A stretch of 64,000 nucleotides of DNA from Dysgonomonas sp. 216. GTDB lineage: Bacteria > Bacteroidota > Bacteroidia > Bacteroidales > Dysgonomonadaceae. A program made the position numbers and the translations under genes. A model generated the notes under the pieces. It was not told the origin of the DNA, searched no databases, and saw nothing but the letters and a program-made list of their open reading frames with translations. Numbering within the stretch: position 1 is the first letter of the stretch; the number at the start of each line of letters is the position of its first letter. The stretch is from positions 17,627 to 81,626 of the forward strand of contig NZ_QVMM01000014.1 of assembly GCF_010501065.1 (NCBI RefSeq), written 5' to 3'. This document shows, one piece after another, positions 46,189 through 54,760 of the stretch.

Positions 46189-48225
46189 ATGAAAAATTTT
46201 ATTGTAATAATCATAATACTATTTTCTGGTTTGCAATGCAAAGCTTATGCTCAGCCCGGTTACGACTATTCGAAACTGAAGAGAGAAAAACTGGGCAGGG
46301 GGCTTGTTGTTGTAAAAAAAGACGAAGCCACTAATTTTATTACATGGCGGTATTTGTCGTCCGATCCTATTAATACAACCTTCAATATATACCGGAACGG
46401 TAAAAAAATAAATAAGAAACCAATTGAAAATGTAACCTTTTTTGAGGATAAAACTAATATAAGCAAAGCTTTATCTTATACAGTAAAGGCTGTTGTTAAC
46501 AAAAAGGAAACAGGCAGTCAATCTTATACATTACCCCAAAATGCACCTGTTGGGTATATAAATATTCCATTGGATGTGCCAGAAGAAGGTGTTGAGCCTC
46601 AGGGGCGTCCGTATCGTTATAATGCAAACGATGCCAGTATAGGCGATGTTGACGGCGACGGCGAATATGAGATAATATTGAAATGGGATCCGTCGAATGC
46701 TCACGATAACTCGCATTGGGGATTTACAGGCAATGTTTATTTCGACTGTTATAAACTGGATGGAACTAAGCTGTGGCGAATAGATATGGGACCTAACATT
46801 CGTGCGGGAGCTCATTACACACAATTTATGGTATACGATCTGGATGGCGATGGCAAAGCCGAGATTGTAATGAAAACAGCCGACGGAACCATTGATGGTA
46901 AAGGTAAGGTTATAGGAGATGTTGAAGCGAATTATAAAAATCAGAGAGGATATATTCTTGAAGGTCCTGAATTTCTGACAGTATTCAGCGGGCTAACAGG
47001 CGAAAACCTGTATACAACCGATTATTATCCGCCAAGAGGCGATGTTGGAGCATGGGGCGATACTTATGGCAACAGATTAGATCGTTATCTAGCCTGTATA
47101 GCTTATCTGGATGGTGTAAACCCAAGTGTTGTTATGTGTAGGGGCTATTATACACGCACGGTTCTGGCTGCTTACGACTGGAACGGAAAAGAACTGACAA
47201 AACGTTGGGTATTTGATTCGGACGAACCGGGTAACGAAGGATATGCCGGTCAGGGGAATCATAACTTACGGGTTGGCGATGTTGACGGCGATGGCTGCGA
47301 CGAAATAGTGTATGGATCGTGTACTATAAATAATGATGGAACAGGATTGTATACAACACGTTTGGGGCATGGCGATGCTATACACATGACCGTTTTCGAC
47401 CCGAAGCGTGAAGGGATACAGGTGTGGGATTGTCACGAGAATCATCGCGACGGGTCTACATTCAGGGATGCAGCAACAGGAGAAATAATATTTCAGATAC
47501 CGTCAGGCGACGATGTGGGGCGGTGTATGGCTGCCGATATAGATCCCAATCATCGGGGAGTAGAAATGTGGTCGCTTGCTTCGGGAGGCTTACTTAATAT
47601 AAAGGGCGAGGTAATAAATCCGCGTCCACGTATACCTGTAAATATGGCTTGCTGGTGGGATGGCGATTTATTACGCGAATTGCTCGATAAAAATCGCATC
47701 TCCAAATACGACTACGAAACAGGACGGGCAGAAGTTATATTTTCGGTAGAAGGACGTGTGTGGAACAACGGAACAAAATCGAATCCCTGTTTACAAGGCG
47801 ATATATTAGGCGATTGGCGCGAAGAGGTGTTATTCCGTACCGAAGATAACGAAAATCTGAGGTTATATGTATCCACTCATCCTACCGATTACCGTTTTCA
47901 CACATTTCTGGAAGATCCGGTTTACCGCATAAGTATTGCCACTCAAAACGTATCGTATAATCAGCCAACACAGCCCGGATTTTATTTTGGTGCGGATTTG
48001 GGTAAATGTTTTCCCGAAAAAGATATTGTTATTCAGGGTAGTAGTGTGACTCTGGATGCCGGAATGAATTACGATAGTTATAAATGGTCGGTAGGGGGTG
48101 ATACCCGTACGCGCGAGATAACGACTGATGATATACCGTTGGGTAAGAAAACAAAGATAGAACTTGAGGTAATATTCAGGGGGTATAAGTTTAACGATTA
48201 TGTGTATGTAACCTTAAATCAGTGA
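46189..48225 (+). CDS. PL11 rhamnogalacturonan lyase, compact form
   Basis: This 678-residue secreted lyase has a signal peptide ending at AYAQ (about residue 22). It contains the N-terminal fibronectin-like domain and the complete PL11 propeller: DVDGDGEYEIILKW, DLDGDGKAEIVMKT, GQGNHNLRVGDVDGDG, LGHGDAIHMTVF, QGDILGDWREEVLFR, VSYNQPTQPGFYFG. It ends shortly after the catalytic domain with a short beta-rich stretch and no T9SS signal. This suggests a periplasmic lyase acting on imported RG-I oligosaccharides, in contrast to the T9SS-tagged copies. It is closest in motif detail to the 21481 lyase. Its stop overlaps a possible GTG start of the next gene. Confidence 0.93.
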   Translation: MKNFIVIIIILFSGLQCKAYAQPGYDYSKLKREKLGRGLVVVKKDEATNFITWRYLSSDPINTTFNIYRNGKKINKKPIENVTFFEDKTNISKALSYTVKAVVNKKETGSQSYTLPQNAPVGYINIPLDVPEEGVEPQGRPYRYNANDASIGDVDGDGEYEIILKWDPSNAHDNSHWGFTGNVYFDCYKLDGTKLWRIDMGPNIRAGAHYTQFMVYDLDGDGKAEIVMKTADGTIDGKGKVIGDVEANYKNQRGYILEGPEFLTVFSGLTGENLYTTDYYPPRGDVGAWGDTYGNRLDRYLACIAYLDGVNPSVVMCRGYYTRTVLAAYDWNGKELTKRWVFDSDEPGNEGYAGQGNHNLRVGDVDGDGCDEIVYGSCTINNDGTGLYTTRLGHGDAIHMTVFDPKREGIQVWDCHENHRDGSTFRDAATGEIIFQIPSGDDVGRCMAADIDPNHRGVEMWSLASGGLLNIKGEVINPRPRIPVNMACWWDGDLLRELLDKNRISKYDYETGRAEVIFSVEGRVWNNGTKSNPCLQGDILGDWREEVLFRTEDNENLRLYVSTHPTDYRFHTFLEDPVYRISIATQNVSYNQPTQPGFYFGADLGKCFPEKDIVIQGSSVTLDAGMNYDSYKWSVGGDTRTREITTDDIPLGKKTKIELEVIFRGYKFNDYVYVTLNQ

Positions 48226-48230
48226 AAAGC

Positions 48231-49469
48231 ATGAAAGTTCGTTCTCTAATATCTGGTTTTGTATTATTAATGTTGCTAAGTACAGCAGCTTTAGCTTCCG
48301 ATATCGGCAAAATATTTCCGTCCGAGAAATATTATATGATAGATAAAGTTACGGGCGTGCCTGTTACGGTACTGACAGGCAGTCAAACCAATGACATGAA
48401 GCTATACCCGACTCATCCGCAATGGACTTCCGATGGTAAGTATATCATATTCCGCTCTTCCGATCGTTCTTCCGATGGAAACGGACAGGCTTTTGCTGTG
48501 AATGAAATTACGGGCGATATTATCCAGCTAACCGATGGAGAAGGAACGGGAACAGGTAGCCTTAATGTAGCCAGACTGTCTAATAAACTGTATTTTTTTC
48601 GTAAAACAGATGGCAGAAAGACACTTATAGAACTAAATCTCGATTCGTTATTAAAAGATAGCTTTGCTAAAACGGTTAAAGATAAGTCGGCCTACGAACG
48701 TGAGATAACCGATCTTCCCGATAACCTGATAGAGTCGGGCGGTTTTAGCCTTGACGCAGACGAAACATTTGCCTATGTGGGAGTTAAACGTGTAGGTGCA
48801 AAAAACGAATATGAAGGAGACGATTCGCAATATCGCATAAAGCAGGTTCCTTCGGGCTTACGGGCAATAGACCTGAAAACCGGAAAAATATCCACAATAA
48901 TAGATGTTCCGTTCACGATGGGGCATGTACAGGCAAACCCTTTTGTTAAAGGAGAGATACTTTATTGTCAGGAAACGGGAGGCGATGCTCCGCAGCGTAT
49001 GTGGATTGTGAATGCCGACGGAACAGGCAACCGTCCTTTATACGAGGAGAATAGTAACGATTGGGTAACGCACGAGGCATGGGTTGATAAAGATAATGTC
49101 TACTTTCTTATAATGGGGCATTTGCCTCGTTTAAGGGCAAAGCCTTCGGGTTTGTTCCGTATAAATGTTCGTACCAACGAATTGCAAAGTCTTGGACAGC
49201 TGGATTATGGTTCGGGGTTCTGGCATTGTGGCGGTACATCGGATGGTAAATGGGCAACTGTCGATAATTTCGAGGGCGAGGTTTATCTCGTTAATTGTTT
49301 GACGGGCGAGCGGCATTTGTTAACGGCAAATCATGTAATGAAGCCCGACCATACACACCCCTCTTTCAGTCCCGATAATAAAAGGGTGCTTATTCAGTCG
49401 GGATGCGTAAGCGATGGCGAGAAGCTCGACCTTATGATTATTAATATACCGGGGTATGTATACAAATAA
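48231..49469 (+). CDS. PL22-like oligogalacturonate lyase family protein (seven-bladed propeller)
   Basis: This protein has 412 residues when started at the ATG at 48231. A GTG at 48222 overlaps the upstream stop (GTGA) and would add three residues. A signal peptide ends near AALAS. The chain shows WD/Tol-type propeller strands (WTSDGKYIIFRSSD, FSPDNKRVLIQSG). Histidine-containing motifs resemble the metal site of oligogalacturonate lyase Ogl: MGHVQANPF, THEAW, FWHCGG and PDHTHPSFSPD. PL22 enzymes cleave short (unsaturated) galacturonides. The signal peptide implies periplasmic action, unlike cytoplasmic Ogl. The substrate may instead be a short RG-I oligosaccharide, as other rhamnosyl-uronate lyases share the fold. 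Confidence 0.75.
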   Translation: MKVRSLISGFVLLMLLSTAALASDIGKIFPSEKYYMIDKVTGVPVTVLTGSQTNDMKLYPTHPQWTSDGKYIIFRSSDRSSDGNGQAFAVNEITGDIIQLTDGEGTGTGSLNVARLSNKLYFFRKTDGRKTLIELNLDSLLKDSFAKTVKDKSAYEREITDLPDNLIESGGFSLDADETFAYVGVKRVGAKNEYEGDDSQYRIKQVPSGLRAIDLKTGKISTIIDVPFTMGHVQANPFVKGEILYCQETGGDAPQRMWIVNADGTGNRPLYEENSNDWVTHEAWVDKDNVYFLIMGHLPRLRAKPSGLFRINVRTNELQSLGQLDYGSGFWHCGGTSDGKWATVDNFEGEVYLVNCLTGERHLLTANHVMKPDHTHPSFSPDNKRVLIQSGCVSDGEKLDLMIINIPGYVYK

Positions 49470-49580
49470 TACAAAGGTATGTCATTCTGTGTATAGTGAA
49501 TGATTTTCTATATTTATATATGATTTTCTATGTATTTCTTTGTTTGAAGAATATTTCTTTGTAACGTAATAAAATATGTA
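49470..49580 (+). promoter_or_regulatory. Direct-repeat-rich gap inside the operon, possible internal promoter
   Basis: TGATTTTCTAT occurs at 49501-49511 and again at 49521-49531. TATTTCTTTGT occurs at 49533-49543 and again at 49552-49562. The repeat spacings (20 and 19 bp) are close to that of the activator half-sites elsewhere in the locus. No exact TAnnTTTG box was found. Confidence 0.3.
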
Positions 49581-51734
49581 ATGACTAAATTAGGTTTAAA
49601 AATAGCACTTGCGTTTTTTCTGTTTGCGGGAACATTTTCAGTATTCTCTCAGAAAAATAAGAAAGAGGTTGTTAACGATTCAAATACTCCTCTTCATTTA
49701 CTCGCTCCCGACTATAAAGTTCCTTACGGGGTAATATCGGAAAGTAATGTAAAAGAAACACTCGATAGGGTTTTAATATACCTCGATAAAACTACGCCGG
49801 CAAGGGTGGTTGATAAAAACAATGGAAAAGAAATAACCGATTACGAAAAACTCGATCAGAACTCGCAGCTGGAACGGGGAGGCTTCCGTTTGGCTAGTTA
49901 CGAATGGGGTGTAACTTATTCGGGGATGATGGAGGCTGCAAATGCAACAGGCGATACACGCTATTCCGATTATGTGGATAGCCGTTTTAAATTGCTGTCG
50001 GAAGTAGCTCCGCATTTCAGACGTCTTATGAACGATTACGGGGTTATTGATCCGCAGATGAAGCAACTTCTTACTCCTCATGCTTTGGACGATGCAGGGG
50101 CTATGTGTGCGGCAATGATAAAATATGCGCAAACAAAACCGGATTTCGATCTGCGTCCTGTTATAGATAATTACATGAATTATATCATGTATAGCGAGTA
50201 TCGTCTGGATGATGGTACATTTGCCCGTAAACGTCCGCAATACAATACTTTGTGGCTCGACGATATGTACATGAGCATCCCAGCAATTGTGCAAATGGGA
50301 AAACTTACCAACGAACGCAAGTATTACAACGAAGCGGCAAAACAGATAAAACAGTTTGCCGACCGCATGTTTGTGAAAGAAAAAGGGCTGTTTATGCACG
50401 GCTGGGTAGAGTCGATGGACGATCATCCTGCTTTCTTCTGGGGGCGTGCAAATGGTTGGGCATTACTTACTATGACCGAAGTTTTGGATGTATTGCCACA
50501 AAGCCATCCTGACAGGGTAAAAATATTGGAACTGTATAAAGCGCATGTTAAAGGATTGGCGGCTTGCCAGTCGGGCGAAGGGTTCTGGCATCAATTGCTG
50601 GACAAAAACGATTCGTACCTCGAAACATCGGCAACAGCAATTTATGTTTATTGTATAGCACGCGGCATAAACAAAGGATGGTTAAATCCTTTGGCATACG
50701 GACCTGTGGCAACATTAGGCTGGAATGCGGTATCGACAAAAGTGAACAAAGAAGGGCAGGTTGAAGGTACATGTGTGGGCACAGGTATGGCTTTCGATCC
50801 GGCTTTTTATTACTATCGTCCTGTAAATGTATATGCTGCACATGGTTATGGGCCTGTGTTGTTGGCAGGGGCAGAGATGATAAACCTGATGAAGAAATTT
50901 TATCCTAAAATGAACGATAGTGCTGTTCAGTTCTATACAACAGAACAGCGCACAAATGCCCCGATATTCGGGATGAACGACTCTACACGTCCGGGCGAAA
51001 TGCAGGCAGGCGAAACAAGGGTTGATGAAAATGCCCCGATATTATTCCTTATCGGCGATTCGACTGTTAAAAACGGAAGAGGCGATGGCAGCAATGGTCA
51101 ATGGGGTTGGGGAAGTTTCTTCCAACAATTTATCGATTCAACACGTATTACTGTCGAAAACTTTGCTTTAGGCGGACGCAGTAGCCGTTCGTTCTTTACC
51201 GAAGGTTTGTGGGATAAGGTGCGTCCGGGGTTAAAAAAAGGCGATTATGTGTTTATGCAATTCGGGCATAACGATGGAGGCCCGCTGAATACAGGCAGGG
51301 CAAGAGCTTCGCTTAAAGGTGTGGGCAACGAGTCTCAAACCGTGATTATGGAGCGTACAGGTGGTCCCGAAACTGTATATACTTACGGACATTATCTCAG
51401 ATTGTATATTCGTCAGGCAAAAGCTATGGGCGCAATACCTGTGGTTGTGTCGCCAACACCGAACAACCGTTGGAACGATGGCAAGATAATGCGTCAGGAT
51501 CAGGCGTATGCAAAGTGGGCGAAAGAAGTAGCCGATCAGGAAGGTGTAAGTTTTATTGACCTGAATAAGTTGTCGTGCGATAAATGCGATGCCATGGGCG
51601 AAGAAAAAGCGCGTAAACTGTTTATGGATACAGTACACACCAATTACGAAGGTGCAATAATGAATTGCGAATCGTTGGTTGAGGCCTTGAAAGCTATGGG
51701 CGATTTTTCGTTGAATAAGTATTTGATAAAATAA
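49581..51734 (+). CDS. Bifunctional GH105 unsaturated rhamnogalacturonyl hydrolase - CE12 acetylesterase fusion
   Basis: This 717-residue protein has a signal peptide ending at VFSQ (about residue 24). Residues about 50-440 form the GH105 (alpha/alpha)6 barrel. It has HALDDAGAMCAAMIKYA, which contains the catalytic-type Asp, and TLWLDDMYMSIPAI, FFWGRANGWALLTM and GTCVGTGMAFDPAFYYYRP. Residues about 485-717 form an SGNH/CE12 rhamnogalacturonan acetylesterase: nucleophile S494 in LIGDSTV, block III FGHNDGG, and D683/H686 in MDTVHTNY. GH105 removes the unsaturated uronic acid left by PL11 lyases, while CE12 deacetylates galacturonic acid. Joining both lets one enzyme process acetylated ends. Location is probably periplasmic. 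A separate CE12 and a separate GH105 follow downstream. Confidence 0.93.
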   Translation: MTKLGLKIALAFFLFAGTFSVFSQKNKKEVVNDSNTPLHLLAPDYKVPYGVISESNVKETLDRVLIYLDKTTPARVVDKNNGKEITDYEKLDQNSQLERGGFRLASYEWGVTYSGMMEAANATGDTRYSDYVDSRFKLLSEVAPHFRRLMNDYGVIDPQMKQLLTPHALDDAGAMCAAMIKYAQTKPDFDLRPVIDNYMNYIMYSEYRLDDGTFARKRPQYNTLWLDDMYMSIPAIVQMGKLTNERKYYNEAAKQIKQFADRMFVKEKGLFMHGWVESMDDHPAFFWGRANGWALLTMTEVLDVLPQSHPDRVKILELYKAHVKGLAACQSGEGFWHQLLDKNDSYLETSATAIYVYCIARGINKGWLNPLAYGPVATLGWNAVSTKVNKEGQVEGTCVGTGMAFDPAFYYYRPVNVYAAHGYGPVLLAGAEMINLMKKFYPKMNDSAVQFYTTEQRTNAPIFGMNDSTRPGEMQAGETRVDENAPILFLIGDSTVKNGRGDGSNGQWGWGSFFQQFIDSTRITVENFALGGRSSRSFFTEGLWDKVRPGLKKGDYVFMQFGHNDGGPLNTGRARASLKGVGNESQTVIMERTGGPETVYTYGHYLRLYIRQAKAMGAIPVVVSPTPNNRWNDGKIMRQDQAYAKWAKEVADQEGVSFIDLNKLSCDKCDAMGEEKARKLFMDTVHTNYEGAIMNCESLVEALKAMGDFSLNKYLIK

Positions 51735-51814
51735 TTAGTGTGCGACAGGCGCAAAGCTGTTGTAATAAACTTAAAGCATAAGTAATAAAAGTGAATCTTT
51801 AAATATAGGAAGTT

Positions 51815-52129
51815 ATGAGAAGAGAAGCGTTTAAAATGTTCTTAAAGCCCGGCTACGAGGCTGAGTACGAAAAAAGACACAATGAAATATGGCCGGAGTT
51901 AAGGCAATTGCTAAAAGATAACGGTGTTTCGGATTATACCATCTTTTGGGATAAAGAAACCAACGTTCTGTATGCTTACCAAATAGTGAGTGGCGATGGG
52001 TCGTCGCAAGATATGGGTAGTAATCCTATTGTAGCTAAATGGTGGGCTTATATGGCGGATATAATGGAAACAAACCCCGATAACTCGCCTGTATCTATTC
52101 CGTTGCAGGAAGTTTTTCACATGGATTGA
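51815..52129 (+). CDS. rhaM: L-rhamnose mutarotase
   Basis: This 104-residue protein has no signal peptide and matches the full length of the RhaM family (alpha/beta ferredoxin-like fold). The catalytic-type pair Y18 and H22 lies in the segment EYEKRHNEIWPEL. The family WW pair is at KWWAYMADIM, and the C-terminal PLQEVFHMD is typical. It interconverts the alpha and beta anomers of L-rhamnose, helping feed released sugar into cytoplasmic rhamnose catabolism. It is the only clearly cytoplasmic enzyme in the locus and shows that rhamnose is an end product. An AGGA-containing ribosome-binding site precedes the ATG. Confidence 0.95.
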   Translation: MRREAFKMFLKPGYEAEYEKRHNEIWPELRQLLKDNGVSDYTIFWDKETNVLYAYQIVSGDGSSQDMGSNPIVAKWWAYMADIMETNPDNSPVSIPLQEVFHMD

Positions 52130-52164
52130 TTGTGTAATAATAAGAAAAAATCAAAGAAAAAATA

Positions 52165-53451
52165 ATGAAGAAAGTTTGCTGTATATTTTCTCTTCTAGTG
52201 TTTTTTGCAGGAGCATGCAATTTACATGCCTTTGGGTATAAATTCGATTTTACAGGTAAGGTTACAGTCGGAGAATTAAAGAGAGGAGTTTTTCCTGTTA
52301 CAAATGCCACAATTTATGGCGAAGGTCAGTGGTTCGGTTACGATCTGAATACCGTTGCCGGCGATGGAAAACCATTCTTTTTTTCGTTTGATGTGCCCGA
52401 AGGTAACTTTGTGGTAACAGTAACTTTAGGATCGGCAGATGCTGAAGCCTGTACTACTGTAAAATCGGAGTCGCGCAGGTTGATGCTCGAAAACGTAAAA
52501 ACAAAAAAAGGAGAATTTGTTACACGGACTTTTGCGGTAAACATACGCAACATCATAATAAACGATACCGAGAACGTAAAAATTAAAGACAGGGAAAAAG
52601 GAAAACTTATCTGGGACGATAAGTTAACTCTTGAGTTTAACGGAGAAAACCCATCGGTGGCAAAAATAGAGGTAAAGAAAGCCGATAATCTCATCACTGT
52701 GTTTTTAGCGGGCAATTCTACTGTCGTAGACGAAGCTAACGAGCCTTGGTGCGGATGGGGACAGGCTTTTCCTCGTTTTTTCAATTCGAAAGTTGCGATA
52801 GCTAATTATGCCGAATCGGGTTTGGCTGCAAATACGTTTGTCAGTTCGTTACGTTTTGCCAAGCTTCTGTCAATGATGAAAAAAGGCGATTATCTGTTCA
52901 TCGAATTTGGGCACAACGACCAGAAACAAAAAGGCGAAGGAAAGGGGCCTTACTTAAGCTATAAAAGCGATTTAAAATATATGGTAGACAAGGCTCGTGC
53001 CAAAGGAGGCATACCTGTATTGGTAACATCGATGCATCGTCGCCGTTTCGATGAAAACGGAAAGGTCGTAAATACGCATGGCGAGTACCCAAATGCAGTG
53101 AAGCAATTGGCAAAAGAAGAAGGTGTTGCTATTATTGACCTTAACGAAATGAGTGCGGTACTTTACGAGGCTTGGGGCGTTGAAGGCTCTAAAAAAGCAT
53201 TTGTGCATTATCCGGCAGGAACTTTCCCTAATCAGGATCAGCCTTTAGCCGATAATACTCACTTTAACTATTATGGCGGCTATCAGATAGCGAAATGTAT
53301 ACTGAAGGGAATAGCGGATAATAATATACCGTTGAAAAAATATTTTGTAAAAGATTACAAACCGTTCGATCCGGCTCATCCCGACGATTTTGAATCGTTC
53401 AATGTTCCGCCAACACCATTTTCGTCGATGGATAAGCCCGATGGAAATTAA
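52165..53451 (+). CDS. CE12 rhamnogalacturonan acetylesterase with N-terminal beta-sandwich
   Basis: This 428-residue secreted esterase has a signal peptide ending near LHA (about residue 22). An N-terminal beta-sandwich of galactose-binding type (about 25-170, FDFTGKVTVGEL) precedes the SGNH hydrolase domain. The nucleophile is S185 within AGNSTV, where the classical GDS is GNS. Block III is FGHNDQK, and the acid and base are D363 and H366 in DNTHFNYYGG. CE12 enzymes remove acetyl groups from galacturonic acid in RG-I and so unlock the backbone for PL11 lyases. It follows rhaM by 35 bases. The GNS form retains the serine and is expected to be active. Confidence 0.92.
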   Translation: MKKVCCIFSLLVFFAGACNLHAFGYKFDFTGKVTVGELKRGVFPVTNATIYGEGQWFGYDLNTVAGDGKPFFFSFDVPEGNFVVTVTLGSADAEACTTVKSESRRLMLENVKTKKGEFVTRTFAVNIRNIIINDTENVKIKDREKGKLIWDDKLTLEFNGENPSVAKIEVKKADNLITVFLAGNSTVVDEANEPWCGWGQAFPRFFNSKVAIANYAESGLAANTFVSSLRFAKLLSMMKKGDYLFIEFGHNDQKQKGEGKGPYLSYKSDLKYMVDKARAKGGIPVLVTSMHRRRFDENGKVVNTHGEYPNAVKQLAKEEGVAIIDLNEMSAVLYEAWGVEGSKKAFVHYPAGTFPNQDQPLADNTHFNYYGGYQIAKCILKGIADNNIPLKKYFVKDYKPFDPAHPDDFESFNVPPTPFSSMDKPDGN

Positions 53452-53511
53452 CACAACAAGCTTTAGTAATTATTAGTACAACAGACAATTATAATCAATA
53501 GAAACCAAGAA

Positions 53512-54747
53512 ATGAATCGACTTTCAATATCAATACTGGGACTATTTTCTTTAGCTGTTTCGTCAGTATTTGCACAACAACGCACCGATGAGGAAGCTAT
53601 AAGAGCTGTAGCCGATAATATTTTAAAACAACCGGTAACGCAGTTTGTAGGCGTGAAGACCGGGGTTACATATAATAGCACCAAAGAAATACCAAAAGGC
53701 GAAGATGTGAAATTTAAAAGCCCGCTTACCGAATGGCATTATTCGAATGGAGTTTTGGATATGAGCATGATAGATTTGGGAAAATACCTGAACGAGCAGA
53801 AATATATCGATTATGCACGTAATCATGTAGGCTTTGGTTTTGCCAATTACAAGTATTTCAAGAATACTTTCCGTAACGATCGTAACCACTGGCACTGGCC
53901 ATTCGGGCAATTGTGGAACTTTAAAGAGTTGGACGACTGTGGGGCAATGGGCGCAGCTGTAATAGAAGTATATAAATACGATGCAAAACCCGAGTATAAA
54001 AAATATATCGATAATGCTGCAAACCATGTACTTAATGGTCAGATAAGGCTCGTCGATAAAACTTTGTGCCGTACTTTCCCTCGCGAAATGACTGTATGGG
54101 CTGACGATGTATACATGAGTGTATCGTTTCTTGCTCAGATGGGAAAACTAACAGGCGAAGCGAAATACTTTGACGATGCTGCCCTTCAAATAATAAATAT
54201 AGCAGATTACTTGTGGTGTCCTGAGAAAGAACTGTTCTATCATTGCTATTATACTGATATGAAACGCAATGGTGTGGCATTTTGGGGACGTGCAAATGGA
54301 TGGGTTATGGTTTCGCTGGTTCGCTTGCTTGAGGTGTTGCCCGAAAATCATAACAAACGTGCCGAATTGTTGGCTTTACTCGAAAAGCAAATAGTTGGTG
54401 TTTCGCGTTATCAGAATGCAAATGGTATGTGGAATCAGTTATTGGATAAGGCGGAATCGTACGACGAATCGTCGGCAACAGCAATGTTTGTTTACGGAAT
54501 AGCAAAAGCATTAAATAATAAATGGATCGATCCTGCATACGAACGTATTGCTCAGGCCGGATGGAAGGTGTTGAAAAACACTCAGATAACCGAAGACGGC
54601 AGGTTTAGTAATGTATGTGTAGGTACGGGTATAACCGACGATCTGGCTTTTTATTACAATCGTCCGGTGGGCGATAATGAAAAACACGGTTTGGGTTTGA
54701 TTATCGATACCGGAGTTGAAATGATGATATTGAATAAGAAAAAGTAA
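53512..54747 (+). CDS. GH105 unsaturated rhamnogalacturonyl hydrolase
   Basis: This 411-residue protein has a signal peptide ending at VFAQQ (about residue 23). The (alpha/alpha)6 barrel contains ELDDCGAMGAAVIEVY, with D141/D142 at the position of the catalytic Asp of YteR-type enzymes. It also has MTVWADDVYMSVSFLAQMGKL (key part WADDVYMS), FWGRANGWVMVSL, and GTGITDDLAFYYNRP near the C-terminus. The enzyme hydrates the delta-4,5 double bond of unsaturated galacturonic acid and so frees rhamnose at the ends of RG-I disaccharides. The signal peptide places it in the periplasm. It is about 30% longer at the N-terminus than cytoplasmic YteR-like proteins because of the leader region. Confidence 0.93.
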   Translation: MNRLSISILGLFSLAVSSVFAQQRTDEEAIRAVADNILKQPVTQFVGVKTGVTYNSTKEIPKGEDVKFKSPLTEWHYSNGVLDMSMIDLGKYLNEQKYIDYARNHVGFGFANYKYFKNTFRNDRNHWHWPFGQLWNFKELDDCGAMGAAVIEVYKYDAKPEYKKYIDNAANHVLNGQIRLVDKTLCRTFPREMTVWADDVYMSVSFLAQMGKLTGEAKYFDDAALQIINIADYLWCPEKELFYHCYYTDMKRNGVAFWGRANGWVMVSLVRLLEVLPENHNKRAELLALLEKQIVGVSRYQNANGMWNQLLDKAESYDESSATAMFVYGIAKALNNKWIDPAYERIAQAGWKVLKNTQITEDGRFSNVCVGTGITDDLAFYYNRPVGDNEKHGLGLIIDTGVEMMILNKKK

Positions 54748-54760
54748 ATCTGTTAAGTTT

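Noticed and set aside
49773..50426. Minus-strand open frame of 217 codons
   Set aside because: Antisense to the GH105 domain; composition and lack of motifs mark it as a shadow.
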